From contig CAZJHX010000034.1 of assembly GCA_964545715.1 (NCBI GenBank), forward strand, positions 8,386 through 72,385: DNA of 64,000 nucleotides, read 5' to 3'. This stretch comes from CAZJHX01 sp964545715 (GTDB lineage: Bacteria; Myxococcota_A; UBA9042; GCA-2863065). Below are positions 26,683 to 37,700 of this stretch, piece by piece; position 1 is the stretch's first letter; every line of letters starts with the position of its first letter. The position numbers and the translations under genes were made by a program. Below the pieces are notes generated by a model that ran no database searches, was not told where the DNA came from, and was given only the letters and a program-made list of their open reading frames with translations.

Positions 26683-29600
26683 TTCAGAGGCCAAGGCCGG
26701 TACGCAGGTCGCCGGTTATCGCATCGTGCGGCTCATCGCCAGCGGCGGCATGGGCGCGGTCTACCTGGCACACGACCTGACCCTGGGGCGGCGGGTCGCG
26801 CTGAAGCTGGTCCGCCCCGACCGGCTGGGTAACGCTGAGGCCGTCGCGCGCTTCCTGTTCGAGGCGCGCACCACCGCCAGCTTCAACCACCCCAACATCG
26901 TGACCGTGTACGGGGCCGGCGAGCACGCGGGAGCGCCGTACGTGGTCTTGGAGTATCTGCCCGGCGACACCCTGCGCGACCGCATGGACGACGCGCCGCC
27001 GACACCCGCACAGGCGATTCGCATCATGGCGGCGGTTGCCGGCGGGCTGGCGGAGGCGCACGCGCACCGGGTTCTGCACCGTGACCTCAAGCCGGAGAAC
27101 GTGCTGATCCCGCGCGACGGACGCGTGCGGGTCGTCGACTTCGGGCTGGCCAAGCGCTTCGACGCGCCTGTGACCGGCCCGGCGGTCGCCGAGACACAGC
27201 CAAACTTCCAGGTGACCTCCGAGCCGGCGGGGTTTGTGTCGCGGGGGCAGGTGCTGCGGGGCACACCCCTGTATATGCCGCCCGAGCAGTGGTACGGCGA
27301 CCCGGACATCGACGACCGGTGCGACGTCTGGCCCCTGGGCGTGATGCTGTATGAGCTGCTCGAGGGCCGGCGCCCCTTCGACTTCGACAACATGGCCGAC
27401 ATCGCCGCCGAGGTGACGAGCGCGGACCCGGCCCCCGCCCTGTCTCGCGCCGCAGACGTGCCCGGCGCGCTGGTCGATCTGGTGGCGGCCTGCCTGCAAA
27501 AAGAGCCGTCCGACCGGCCCAGCGCGGCACACGTCGTCGCGGTCCTGGAGGGCCTGCTGCCGCGCGCGCGGTCGATGATGGCCGGGGATCGGCGCCCGTT
27601 TCGCGGGCTGCTGCCGTTTACGGGCAGTGACGCCGACCTCTTCTTTGGGCGGGACGCCGAGATCACCGCTTTTGCGGAGCGTCTGCGAGACGAGCCGATC
27701 CTGGGCGTCGTGGGTCCGTCCGGCGTCGGCAAGAGCTCGTTTGTCGCCGCCGGCGGGCTGCCGCGACTGCAAGAGCAGGCGCGCTGGCTGCCGATCCTCG
27801 TGCGCCCTGGCAGCCGGCCGCTGCGCTCCCTGGCCCGCCGGCTGACCGAGGCCGCGAGCGGCGCGACCGCCAGCGAGCACGCGGACACCGTACCCGACGA
27901 CGACAACACGTCCACAGCGCCGCAGCGCCACGCCGATGATCAGGACGGGCTGCCTGCGCTGCTGCAGGATCGTCCGGGCGAGCTGGCGGTGCGGTTGCTC
28001 GATCTCGCCGAGACCAGCGGCAAGCGGGTGGTGCTGGTCGTGGACCAGCTGGAAGAGGTGTTCACGCTGGCCCCGCCCGCTGAGGCCCGGGCGTTTCTGG
28101 CGGCGGTCCTGCACGGCGCGACCGATAGCGATGACCCGGTGCGCGTGGTGTTCACCATCCGCGACGACTTCCTCAGCCACCTGGCCCCGGCCGCGCCGGA
28201 TGCGCTGGGACATCTGCTGGTCCTGCGCAATCCACAGCCGGCAGCCATGACCCAGCTGCTGTGCGAACCGCTGCGGCTGGTCGACCTGCGCTTTGACGAT
28301 CCGGACCTCGCGGCCGAGATCGTAGACGCGGTGGTGGACGAGCGCGCCGGCCTGCCGCTGCTGCAGTTCGCCATGCGGCGGCTCTGGGAGCGGCGAGATC
28401 GCGAGCAGCGCGTACTGCGGCGGGCCGACTACGAGGCGATGGGTGGGGTAGCGGGCGCGCTGGCGGACCACGCGGACGCAATTCTGGACGGCCTGAGCCC
28501 CGAGCAGGTCCAGACGGCACGCGCGCTGCTGCTGAGACTGGTGACGCCGGACGGTACGCGGCGCGATCAGGCTCGCGATCAGCTGCTGGACGGCCTGCCG
28601 CCCGAAGCGTCGACCGTGTTGGGCCGCCTGGTGGGGGCTCGCCTTCTGACGGTGACGCGCGCGGACGGTGAGGCCGGCGAGGCCCGCGTGGACCTGGCGC
28701 ACGAGGCGCTGATCGCAAGCTGGAGCCGCCTGGCGCGCTGGATCGACGAGGGCAAAGATGAGCTGGCGTTCGTGGCGGAAGCAGAGCAGGCCGCGGTGCT
28801 GTGGGAGCGCCGAGGGCAGCGCACACCCGAGGTCTGGACGGGCGACGCCCTTCTGGACGCAAAACGTCAGCTGCGACGCCACAACCCGGTGCTGCCACCG
28901 CTGGTCCGGCGCTTCCTGGACGCGGGGTTTGCCGAGCAGGCCCGCCGGGTACGGCGTCGGCGCGTGGTGCTGGCCGCGATCGGCGTGCTTCTGGCCGCGG
29001 TGACCGTGGGCGCCGTCATGTTGGCGCTGGAGTTTCGTGACCGCGAGGAGGTCGCACACGCCGCACGGGCCCGAGCGGAAGAAGAGCGACGCGTGGCCGA
29101 TACGCAGCGCCAGCAGGCCCGCCGCAGTCAGGCGACTGCGCGGCGGGAGACGGCCCGCGAGGCCTTCTTGCGAGGCGACATGCTGACCGCGCGCACCAGC
29201 CTGCGCATGGCGTTTGAGCGCCAGGACTCCCTGCAGGCCAGGGCGCTTGTGCGGCAGCTGGAGCAGACCCACACGCTGTGGACCAACCGCATCACCGGGC
29301 TCGTATACGGCGTGGCGTTTTCACACGACGGCCGGACCGCGGCGGTGGCGGGTCAGGATCGGTCCGTGTACGTGATCGATGTCGCGACCGGCCACATGCG
29401 ACGGCTTGGCAGCCAGGCCGATCACGTATGCGGCGTGGCGTTTGCCGAAGACAGCAAGGCGCTGGTGAGCATGGACCTGGGCGGCGTCGTGCGGCGATGG
29501 GATCGGGTCACCGGCGAGCATCACGACATCACCCGGCACTCGGTGGACGACTGCCGGATCAGCTTCGATCGGCTGACACACCGCCACGCCATAACCACGA

Positions 29601-31492
29601 GCGAGGGCGCAATCGTTGTATGGGACCACGTCGCTGAGCGTGAGCACCGAGTGCTGACGCAGCCGAACGAGCACGCCTCGGACGCGTATCTCGACGGATC
29701 GGGGCACCAGGTGATCGCCGTAAACATCACGGGCAGGGCGACCGTGTGGGATGTCGACGAGAGCAGGATCGTCGCCCGGATCGGCCGCACAGGCCGCGTC
29801 ATGAGCGTGGTCTTTTCGCCGGACGGTGGCTCTGCCGCCTTCGGGTATCGCAGTGGTCCCGTCCGTGTGTTCGATTTGAAGACCATGGGCGAGCGTGCCC
29901 TGCCCGGCGCGAAAGTGTCCGGCCACTCCCTGTCCTACTCCAGGGACGGCCGCTACCTGCTGGGCGGCGGCGAGGGCATCCAGCTGTGGGACATGACGAC
30001 CGGCGAGGTCACGCGCTTCGGCGAGCAGGACCGGGACCGTGTGGTCTTTGCGCCGGACGGCCGGACGTTCCTGACCAGCAGCTCGGCGGGCGAGGTGGAG
30101 CTCAGTCGCGTCTTCGCCCCGAAAGAGCGCACCGCCGCGCGCGGGCACGGCAACATGGTGTGGGATGTGGCGTTCAGCCCCGACGGCGAGACGCTGGCGT
30201 CGGGAAGCCACGATCAGACCGTTCGCCTGTGGTCGGCCGAAACCGGCGAGGACCAGCGCGTGCTGAAGGGCCACACGGGCTTTGTGGTCGGGCTGGACTT
30301 TGACTCGACCGGCGGGCGGCTGGCGTCCGCGGCTATGGACGGCACCGTGCGGATCTGGGACACGGCGACCGGAGACACGCAGCAGGTCATGACCGGCCAC
30401 TTTCAGCCGGGCCGCTCGGACTGCCCGGTCGACTTTCACCCCAGCGAGCCGATCCTGGCGCGGGCGGGCTGGACCGTGGACCTGATCAACCTGGAGACGG
30501 GTGACAAGCGCTCAATGGATGACTCCAAGCTGGCGGACCGGCGCGGCACCCTCGGCCTGGACTTCAGCCCGGACGGCTCCCGGATCGTGGGCGCGGGCTA
30601 CCCAACCGTGCGCGTCTGGAGCGTCGAGGACGGCCGCCACCTGTTCGACCTGGCCGGACACCCCAGGACGGTTCGCGCCGTCGGCTATTCGCCTGACGGC
30701 ACCCGCATTGCGACCGGCTGCCGGGACAACACGATGCGCACCTGGGACGCCGAGACAGGAGCCGAGCTCACGCGGGCCGATCTGGGCGCGCGCATCCACT
30801 CGGCCGAGTACCTGCCGGACGGCGAGCGGGTCGTCGGAGCACTCTCGGACGGCGACGCGTTCATCCTCACCATCGAGACCGGTGCGGTGCAGCGCTTCAA
30901 AGGCCACCGCACAGAGTGCAACGCGGTGGCGCTGAGCCCCAACGGCGACCGGCTCGTCACGGGCAGTGACGACGCGACCGTGCGTCTGTGGGACGTGGCC
31001 ACGCAGCGCCCGGTGTGGCGCTCGAAGCGGCCCGCGACAACCCCTCCGGACGCCCAGGGAATGGTCCGCTCGCGGACGGAGCAGCTGACCGCGGTCGGCG
31101 GACCGGACGGCCGCGTAACCATCCGCTCATCCGGCTCGGAGATCGAGCTGGCCGACACGCCGGCACATCCGGTCACAGCGCTGCTTTTCGGCGCCCCCGG
31201 CACACTCAGCGCAGGCTTCGCCAACGGCATGGTCGGCACCTGGAGCCTGGAGAGCGGAGCGCTGCTCGATCACATCCGTCTTCACGGGGACGTGGTGCAT
31301 CTGTCCTACGGCGAAGGGCGCCTGCAGGTCGGCACCGCACTGGGTCAGACCGACAGCCGAGACTTCGGCGCGCTGGACGAGCCGTATTGCAGGCTGCTGA
31401 AGCGGGTCTGGCGAGACACGCCGGCGGTGCTCACGGAGTCGGGTCCGGTCGAGCGCCCTCCGGCGCCGGACCATCGGTGCAATCAGCGCTGA
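26672..31492 (+). CDS. Ser/Thr kinase fused to nSTAND NTPase and WD40 propellers
   Basis: About 1606 residues. The kinase domain (about 15-300) has SGGMGAVY, VALKLV, HRDLKPEN (about 137) and DFG (about 153). The nSTAND-type NTPase (about 325-760) has Walker A GPSGVGKSS (about 349) and Walker B VVLVVDQLEE (about 452). A transmembrane helix VVLAAIGVLLAAVTVGAVML follows (about 765-785), then an Arg/Glu-rich coiled coil. From about 865 to the end come thirteen or so WD40 repeats (FSPDGETLASGSHDQTVRLW and similar), enough for two propellers. The helix places kinase and NTPase inside the cell and the propellers in the periplasm. No ATG is available; the TTG at 26672 overlaps the end of the M28 gene and TTG 26612 is the alternative. 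The 3' end overlaps the convergent cyclase gene by 62 nt. Confidence 0.93.
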   Translation: MPPDSEAKAGTQVAGYRIVRLIASGGMGAVYLAHDLTLGRRVALKLVRPDRLGNAEAVARFLFEARTTASFNHPNIVTVYGAGEHAGAPYVVLEYLPGDTLRDRMDDAPPTPAQAIRIMAAVAGGLAEAHAHRVLHRDLKPENVLIPRDGRVRVVDFGLAKRFDAPVTGPAVAETQPNFQVTSEPAGFVSRGQVLRGTPLYMPPEQWYGDPDIDDRCDVWPLGVMLYELLEGRRPFDFDNMADIAAEVTSADPAPALSRAADVPGALVDLVAACLQKEPSDRPSAAHVVAVLEGLLPRARSMMAGDRRPFRGLLPFTGSDADLFFGRDAEITAFAERLRDEPILGVVGPSGVGKSSFVAAGGLPRLQEQARWLPILVRPGSRPLRSLARRLTEAASGATASEHADTVPDDDNTSTAPQRHADDQDGLPALLQDRPGELAVRLLDLAETSGKRVVLVVDQLEEVFTLAPPAEARAFLAAVLHGATDSDDPVRVVFTIRDDFLSHLAPAAPDALGHLLVLRNPQPAAMTQLLCEPLRLVDLRFDDPDLAAEIVDAVVDERAGLPLLQFAMRRLWERRDREQRVLRRADYEAMGGVAGALADHADAILDGLSPEQVQTARALLLRLVTPDGTRRDQARDQLLDGLPPEASTVLGRLVGARLLTVTRADGEAGEARVDLAHEALIASWSRLARWIDEGKDELAFVAEAEQAAVLWERRGQRTPEVWTGDALLDAKRQLRRHNPVLPPLVRRFLDAGFAEQARRVRRRRVVLAAIGVLLAAVTVGAVMLALEFRDREEVAHAARARAEEERRVADTQRQQARRSQATARRETAREAFLRGDMLTARTSLRMAFERQDSLQARALVRQLEQTHTLWTNRITGLVYGVAFSHDGRTAAVAGQDRSVYVIDVATGHMRRLGSQADHVCGVAFAEDSKALVSMDLGGVVRRWDRVTGEHHDITRHSVDDCRISFDRLTHRHAITTSEGAIVVWDHVAEREHRVLTQPNEHASDAYLDGSGHQVIAVNITGRATVWDVDESRIVARIGRTGRVMSVVFSPDGGSAAFGYRSGPVRVFDLKTMGERALPGAKVSGHSLSYSRDGRYLLGGGEGIQLWDMTTGEVTRFGEQDRDRVVFAPDGRTFLTSSSAGEVELSRVFAPKERTAARGHGNMVWDVAFSPDGETLASGSHDQTVRLWSAETGEDQRVLKGHTGFVVGLDFDSTGGRLASAAMDGTVRIWDTATGDTQQVMTGHFQPGRSDCPVDFHPSEPILARAGWTVDLINLETGDKRSMDDSKLADRRGTLGLDFSPDGSRIVGAGYPTVRVWSVEDGRHLFDLAGHPRTVRAVGYSPDGTRIATGCRDNTMRTWDAETGAELTRADLGARIHSAEYLPDGERVVGALSDGDAFILTIETGAVQRFKGHRTECNAVALSPNGDRLVTGSDDATVRLWDVATQRPVWRSKRPATTPPDAQGMVRSRTEQLTAVGGPDGRVTIRSSGSEIELADTPAHPVTALLFGAPGTLSAGFANGMVGTWSLESGALLDHIRLHGDVVHLSYGEGRLQVGTALGQTDSRDFGALDEPYCRLLKRVWRDTPAVLTESGPVERPPAPDHRCNQR

Positions 31493-33050
31493 CTGAGGTC
31501 ACCAGGAACATCTCCATGAGGCCCTTACCCTTGACCAGCTGCTCTCCGCGCGACGTGCCGACGGCGTGCTCCCCGAGGTGGTCCCACACCTCTCTGCTGA
31601 CGTTCACAGCGCCGGGTTGGCCCAGACCCTCGAGCCTGGCGGCGGTGTTCACAGTGTCGCCCCACAGGTCGAACATATACTGGCGCCGTCCGACCACCCC
31701 GGCGACCACCGTACCGACCTGAATGCCGATGCGGACCTGCCAACCCGACTCCAGACCTGCGGCGACCTCTATCATCTCGAGTGCGCACGCGACCGCGCTC
31801 CTGCACGGCGTCGCGTCGCCGCCAAAGAGCCCGGCCGCCGCCATGAACGCGTCACCAACCGTCTTGATCTTGACCAGTCCGTGTCGCGCCACGACCGTCT
31901 CATAGGCGGTCACCAGGGCCGCCAGGGGCTCGATCACAGCCTTCGGGTCGTTGCCGTCACAGAACTCGGTGAAGCCGACGACATCCGCAAAGAGGACAGC
32001 CACATTCTCAACACGCTTGGGCGCGACCGTGCCGGTGGCCTTCAGCTCAGCCAGCGCGCCGTCGGGAAAGATCACGTGCAGCAGGTCATCCGATCGCTGC
32101 TTCTCCTCGCGCAGGCGGCGCAGGTACAGCAGCTCTTTGTCGCGCAGCTGCTTCTTTTCCAGCGCGGCGTTCAACCGCGCGGTCAGCAGAACCGGGTTGA
32201 CAGGCTTGGGCAGATAATCCTCCGCCCCGGCTGCGATGCAGCGCACGATCGCGGTCGTGTCGTCGAGGGCGGAGAGCATGATCACCGAGGTGGGTCGAAG
32301 CGAGTCGTCTGCGCGTATGCGTGTCAGCACATCGTACCCGCTGAGTCCGGGCATCAGCAGGTCCAGCATCACGACGTCAAAGACCTGCCGCTTCATCTCC
32401 TCCAGCGCGGCCACCCCGCTGGACGCCGTAGTCACCCGGTGTCCATCCCGAGTCAGGCGGCGCGACAGCAGATCCAGGTTGGACTCGCTGTCGTCGACCA
32501 CCAGAATCGACCCGGTAAGATCCGACTTGAGCGGCTGTACCAGTGAATCCAAAGTGGCGCTGGTCTCGGCCGCCCCGAGCTCCACCGCCTGCCCGTCGCC
32601 TGCCGAGAACTGGAGCACCAGCAATCCAAACGCGGTGGCGGCCGAGCTGATGCGCTGCAGGTCTGGCATGAGATGGGCCAGGGACTCATCTGCCGAGGCC
32701 CCCATGACCCGATCGCAGAGGGTCGATACCAGCTGCAGCTCATCCGCGGAGGCCGCCGACAGCGACTGAAGCCGATGCTCGAGGCTGGTCTGGGGCCCCT
32801 GAAGCTCTTCGCCCGTCCACGTCGCCACGTGACGCAGCAGCTCGCGACCGGCGCCCTCAATGCCGCGCAAGTCACCGATCGTCGTGGCTGGCAGTCCGTC
32901 GTCTTCGGCCTCCTCGGCCAGCATCCCGCCGTAACCGATAATGGCGTTCAGCGGCGTACGAAGCTCGTGCCGTATGTGTGCCAGCCGGTTGCCGGCGGCG
33001 CCGGGTGTGCCAGTCAAAGCGTCTCCGTCAAACGGGAAAGGGCCCACCAT
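31431..33050 (-). CDS. HisKA-like, response-regulator and class III cyclase fusion
   Basis: 539 residues, soluble. Residues about 20-90 resemble the dimerisation domain of histidine kinases (HIRHELRTPLNAIIGYGGML), but no HATPase domain follows, so it should not autophosphorylate. The receiver domain (about 180-300) has ILVVDDSE, phospho-acceptor Asp in MLDLLMPG and Lys in PKPVNP. The class III cyclase domain (about 340-520) has metal-binding Asp in LFADVVGFT and TVGDAFMA, plus the FDLWGDTVNTAARL segment, so it should make cAMP or cGMP. The last 62 nt overlap the WD40-kinase gene tail to tail. Two cNMP-binding domains are encoded nearby at 34711-38238, suggesting a local second-messenger link. 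Confidence 0.92.
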   Translation of the reverse strand: MVGPFPFDGDALTGTPGAAGNRLAHIRHELRTPLNAIIGYGGMLAEEAEDDGLPATTIGDLRGIEGAGRELLRHVATWTGEELQGPQTSLEHRLQSLSAASADELQLVSTLCDRVMGASADESLAHLMPDLQRISSAATAFGLLVLQFSAGDGQAVELGAAETSATLDSLVQPLKSDLTGSILVVDDSESNLDLLSRRLTRDGHRVTTASSGVAALEEMKRQVFDVVMLDLLMPGLSGYDVLTRIRADDSLRPTSVIMLSALDDTTAIVRCIAAGAEDYLPKPVNPVLLTARLNAALEKKQLRDKELLYLRRLREEKQRSDDLLHVIFPDGALAELKATGTVAPKRVENVAVLFADVVGFTEFCDGNDPKAVIEPLAALVTAYETVVARHGLVKIKTVGDAFMAAAGLFGGDATPCRSAVACALEMIEVAAGLESGWQVRIGIQVGTVVAGVVGRRQYMFDLWGDTVNTAARLEGLGQPGAVNVSREVWDHLGEHAVGTSRGEQLVKGKGLMEMFLVTSVSADCTDGPAPEGARPDPTP

Positions 33051-33094
33051 ACCTCAAGGCGGATCAGGGGACCATGGCAGGAGTCTGCACCGGC

Positions 33095-33622
33095 TCAGTC
33101 CTCCGGGCAGGTGTCCATGGCCTCCCAGCAGTCCTTGACCAGGTCGCGCTTGTCCTCGGTGGCTGGGACGTTCTTGACGTCGTAAGTCGAGATTGTGCCA
33201 TCGGCCACCTGGCTCAACTCCAAATCGACCGTGTCGCCGGGATCGCCGCCCGCGAGCAGCAGCAGACCGTACACGTCCTCCGCCAGACGCTTTTTCCAGT
33301 CACCCTCGCCACACTCCGCGTCGGAGGTCGCTTTGAGCGTCTCGGTGGTGACGCCGTCGATAGACACCAGGCCAAACCAGTCTCCGTCCGTCTCCACCTG
33401 CACATCCACGCTGCAGTCGGCGTTGAAGCGCATGCACACAAACGGCGACAGCCTCGGACCTTCCGTGCACAGATCGACGTCCTCACCCGTGCCGGTGTCA
33501 TCGCCCGTCGTGCCGGTGTCATCGCCCGTCGTAGTGGTGGTCTTACCGCCGTCAGAGCCGCAGGCGGACGTGAACAGAGCAGCCCCAAACAGGACCGCGC
33601 CGACAATCATCAGGTTTTTCAT
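33095..33622 (-). CDS. Hypothetical lipoprotein
   Basis: 175 residues. The signal peptide MKNLMIVGAVLFGAALFTSAC has lipobox TSAC, followed by the Thr/Asp/Gly linker common to this genome (TTTTTGDDTGTTGDDTG). The mature domain (about 45-175) has four cysteines and a mixed alpha/beta appearance; I do not recognise it. The ATG at 33622 is selected for the signal peptide. The gene lies 44 nt before the cyclase gene and 23 nt after the HMG-CoA-lyase-like gene on the same strand, so the three may be cotranscribed. Confidence 0.85.
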   Translation of the reverse strand: MKNLMIVGAVLFGAALFTSACGSDGGKTTTTTGDDTGTTGDDTGTGEDVDLCTEGPRLSPFVCMRFNADCSVDVQVETDGDWFGLVSIDGVTTETLKATSDAECGEGDWKKRLAEDVYGLLLLAGGDPGDTVDLELSQVADGTISTYDVKNVPATEDKRDLVKDCWEAMDTCPED

Positions 33623-33645
33623 AGTCGCTGAGCGTAACTCGGAGG

Positions 33646-34638
33646 TTATTTGCGCCCCAGAATACCGTCGTCCTTGCTCCACTCGATACCCTTGTGCGGC
33701 ACGCGACCGGCGGTGATCGAGTTCGACCGCAGCCGGCGGCACAGGATCTGCTCGGCGCGGCGGCCCAGCTTCAGCAGCTTGTCGATGTCGATGCCGGTGT
33801 CGATGCCCATCTCCTCGATCATGGTGATGAGGTCCTCTGAGCAGGAGTTGCCGGCAAAGCCCGTGTGGTAGTCCGCGGCGCCCGTCTTGGGCTGGCCGCC
33901 GATCGCCCCCAGCGAGCCGTCGTAGTACTTGAAGCCCATCTCCAGGGCCACCAGCGAGTTGGCGATGCCCCAGCCGCGCGTATCGTGGAAGTGCACGACC
34001 ACCTCGTCCCGCGTAAAGCCGGCGTCCAAGACGCGCTCGTAAAACTCCCGCACCTGGCGCGGGTTGGCGACGCCGGTGGTGTCCCCAAAGCCGATGTACC
34101 GGGCGCCGATGTCCTTCCACCACTGACCGACCGCCAGCGCGTCCTCGATGGGCACGTCGCCCTGAATGGGACAGCCGAACGACGTCAGCGCCCAGCCGAA
34201 CACGTCGTGCCCCGTCTCCAGCGCGCGCTCGGTCATGCGCTCGATCAGCCGCTTGTTCTCGTCGCGGTCCATCCCCACGTTGGCCTTGTTGTGCGGCTCG
34301 CTGCTGGACAGCACCATGGCGATCTCGTCGACGCCGTAACCCTCTACCTTGGCCACGGCCGCCCGGGTGATCCCCACCCAGTTGGTACAGATCGCGCGAT
34401 ACGCCACGCCGTCTTTGCGCGGTATGGACTTCAGGACGGTCTCGGCATCCGCAAACTGTTGCAGGTACTTGGGGTGCGCGAAGTTCGTCGCCTCGATGCG
34501 CTGGTAGCCGGCATCGACCATGCCCGTGATCATCTCGATCTTGGCCCTGGTGGGCACGATCAGCGCCTCGTTCTGCAGGCCGTCGCGGGCCCAGCATTCG
34601 CCAAAGATCACAGACTGTGGATATGTGGGAGCAGTCAT
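33646..34638 (-). CDS. Hydroxymethylglutaryl-CoA lyase-like enzyme
   Basis: 330-residue TIM-barrel enzyme of the HMG-CoA lyase/DRE-TIM family. The family signature RDGLQNE is at about 18-24. FHDTRGWG supplies the metal His and Asp, and GNSCSEDL occupies the place of the GN-x-(A/C)-(S/T)-ED-L loop. HMG-CoA lyase splits HMG-CoA to acetyl-CoA and acetoacetate in leucine breakdown. Related lyases act on other 3-hydroxyacyl-CoA thioesters, so the substrate is not certain. Start ATG 34638 with GAGGTAAGG at good spacing. It is the only clearly metabolic enzyme in this stretch besides the ThDP enzyme at 40390-42159. Confidence 0.9.
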   Translation of the reverse strand: MTAPTYPQSVIFGECWARDGLQNEALIVPTRAKIEMITGMVDAGYQRIEATNFAHPKYLQQFADAETVLKSIPRKDGVAYRAICTNWVGITRAAVAKVEGYGVDEIAMVLSSSEPHNKANVGMDRDENKRLIERMTERALETGHDVFGWALTSFGCPIQGDVPIEDALAVGQWWKDIGARYIGFGDTTGVANPRQVREFYERVLDAGFTRDEVVVHFHDTRGWGIANSLVALEMGFKYYDGSLGAIGGQPKTGAADYHTGFAGNSCSEDLITMIEEMGIDTGIDIDKLLKLGRRAEQILCRRLRSNSITAGRVPHKGIEWSKDDGILGRK

Positions 34639-34710
34639 CGCCTTACCTCGGGTCTTACAACGCCGATGTGTCTATCAGAAGCGCGCCGTTCTGTGAAACC
34701 TGTTTTGCGG

Positions 34711-37700
34711 TCAGCGGGCGCGGCTTGCGGCGGCCAGGCGGTCCGCCAGCACCTCCACCACGGCGGAGACAAACTCGGCGCTGCTCTCCATCAGCGCATA
34801 CACGGCCCGCTGGTCCAGCGACAGCAGCCGCGTGCGAACCCTCGCCGAGACGTCCGCGCTACGCGACCCAGGCGACAGCACCGCCAGCTCCCCGCAAACC
34901 GCGCGCGGCCCAAGCTGCGCGACCGTGCCCCCCGTCTGGTGCACCCGCAGCCCGCCGCTGACCACGATGTACATCGTGCGCCCCAGCTCGCCTCCCTTGA
35001 ACAGCGTCTCCCCGGCCTGCAGCCACACCTCTCGAGCGCGCTCGGCCACCTCGTACAGGACCGAGTCGCTGGTGCGGTCAAAAAGACTGGTCGACTTGAG
35101 CACCATCATGCGCTCCAGCTGCGGGAGCTCGCCGTCGTCGGCGCCCACGACCTCTTCGGGCGCGACCTCGTCCTGCCCTGCGACGGGCGACATCGATGCG
35201 CGCAGGCGACGGCACAGAACACCCATGATGCCGCGCGCGATCTCGATGCGATCGATGGTCATCTCGTACAGCACGTCGGCCGTCAGCGCGAAGAGATGCC
35301 CGTCCTCCAGCATGGTGACCGACGCCGTCCGCGGGGCCTGACGCAGCGCCGCCAGCTCCCCGACGATATCGCCAGAGCCGATAACGGCGAGCTCCGTGTC
35401 GCCGCGGTGGACCCGCGCCGAGCCCTCGGCGATCACATACATCCGCCGATCGGTGCGCCCCTCCTCGATGATGCACTGCCCCGCCTCCACGCGCACGTCC
35501 ACCACGCACTGCGCGACCAGGCGCAGCACCTCCGACGGCAGGTCGGCGAAGATCTCCGCCTGACGCAGCAGCTCGACCGTATGCACGATGGTTCGACGGC
35601 CTGCGCCGCGACCGGCCGCCTGCGCCGCGCAGAGCCGCAGCCACTCGCTGGTCCACTTGTCGGCGTCCTGCGCCAGCTCCACCAGACGCGCCGCCGCCCC
35701 GATCGGCGAGAAGGTCACCCCGGGCGCGAGCTTCGCCAGCCGCTGCTGCGGGGTCAGCGTCTCGATCAGCGGCATCACCAGCGCCCGGTGGCGCGGCGGC
35801 ACGGCCTGCTCCAACAGCTCGGTGGCCAGCCCGTAGTACTCGGTGGCTGCGGAGCGCAGGCTCTCCCACACGTCCATGATCGCTTCTCCGTCGTACCGAA
35901 AGGCCAGCAGCCTGAAGACGCGCTCACGCACTTTGTCCAGCTCCTCGACCAGCACGCGGCGAGCCGGCGAGTCGTTGTCCTCGTCGATGTCGCATAACGC
36001 GACCAGCAGCTGTTCGGCGTCGTCGATCTCTGTCGCCAGCAGCGCGTCCAGCCGCTCGTCCCCGCGCACCATCAGCGAAAAGCCGCACCGCCGCAGAGAC
36101 CGGAGGGCGTCTGTTCTCAGGTTGCCGTCACGGGACCGCAGCGCCGTGGTCAGCAGCTCGATGCCCCCCCGCCCGCCGATGCGTCCCACCGCGCGCGCCA
36201 GCCGCTGCCGCGCCGGGGGAGTCGTCGCCTCCTGAAAGGCCTGCGCCATCGCCGGCAGGACAACCTCCGAGGCCCGATCCAGCGCCGTCAGCGCGGCAGA
36301 CCGCAGGGCCGGCTCGTCCAGCGCGCGCAGCACCGTCGGCCACAGCCGAGCGCTGTCGACGTGACCGGCCGCGTCGATCGCCGCACGCTGCACTTCGGGG
36401 TCCGGGTCGTCCAGCAGCGGGGCAAGCGGCCGGCTGAAAGAGGACTGTCCGACACCGCCCAGCACACGCGCCGCCCGTATGCGTGAGGCCGCCTCAGGGG
36501 ATGCGGCGTCCTTCAGCAGCACGCTGCCGGCGGTGACCCCTCCCTCCAGCCCGCCGTGCCGCAGCATGGCGATCATGGCCCCCACACGAAGGGCCTCGTC
36601 CGAGTCGTCGAGGTGAAACGCCAGCAGCTCGTAGGCGTCCTCTTTGCGAGTCGCCGCGACCGCGTTGAACATCGCCACACGCACCGAGGTGTCCGGCTCG
36701 TCGGTCAGCCGATCGATGACCTCGTCGATATCCCCGGCGTGCCCCGACTCGATGGCCTTGCAGGCGGCGGCACGCACCCGGGCGTCACCGTGATCGAGCA
36801 GCTCGACAACCTCGGTGTTGAGGCCACAGGGTCCGAACCTGGCCAGCAATCCCAGCGCGTACAGCACCTCCTGCCTTCGGCTGCTCTTGAGCGCGCGCGC
36901 CAGCAGTACGCGGGTCTCCGGCTCCCGAAACGTCAGCTCGTCCGCGCCGCTGAGCCCTCGTCGCTTCAGCGCGACCGCCAGCGACCTGCGGTAAGCGCGA
37001 CCGGCCGCAAACACCTCGAGCAGCCACACGACGCAGATGATCGCCGCGGTCAGGCTGAGTCCGACAATGCCGACGCCGATGACCTTGTTCAAGACGAGCA
37101 GCAGCAGCCCGGCCACCCCGCCTGCCATCGGACTGACGATGAGGTCGGCGACGGTCTGAGTGCGCAGGCGCGCGCTGGCGGGCAGCGTCTGAAACAGGGC
37201 GTAGTACGACGGCCGGTTGAGCGAGTCGATCGACGTGCGCTCCAAGAGCTTGGTCATCACGGCCAGCCAGAACGCCGCCTGCGTAGCCCCGCTCAGGGCC
37301 GCGGTCATCGTCCCGAGCGCGCCGAGCCCGACAAAGAGCGGAGCGGACATGAGCCCGCCCAACAGCCCGAAGCGCGCGAGCCACGGCCGCGACACGAAGA
37401 CCTTGACCAACAGGTTGAAGAGACCAAAGCCCGCGTAGAAGCGCGCCACAAACGAGGCGACCTCCTCGGCGCTGGAGAACTGCGCCTCCACCCGCTCATA
37501 GAAGGCGTTGTCGACCACGTAATAGGCTACGTAGAAGATGGCGACCAGCGCGGACAGGTGCCACGCGTACCGATCGCGGGGCGCGCCGGAGGCCGGCTTG
37601 GGGGCGACCTCCTCAGCCGACTCTTGACGCCCCATCCGATCGGGCCAGGCCCGGACGATGGCGAGCAAGACGCTAATCGAGATCACATGGGCACCCGCTG

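Noticed and set aside
26684..29272. An 862-codon open frame on the minus strand
   Set aside because: Antisense shadow of the kinase-nSTAND-WD40 gene, low-complexity translation rich in Arg, Gln and His, no signal or domain.
33646..34597. A long minus-strand frame running from inside the HMG-CoA-lyase-like gene into the lipoprotein at 33095-33622
   Set aside because: The upstream part is an alternative frame of the lyase gene; the real protein starts at the ATG at 33622 with a lipoprotein signal.
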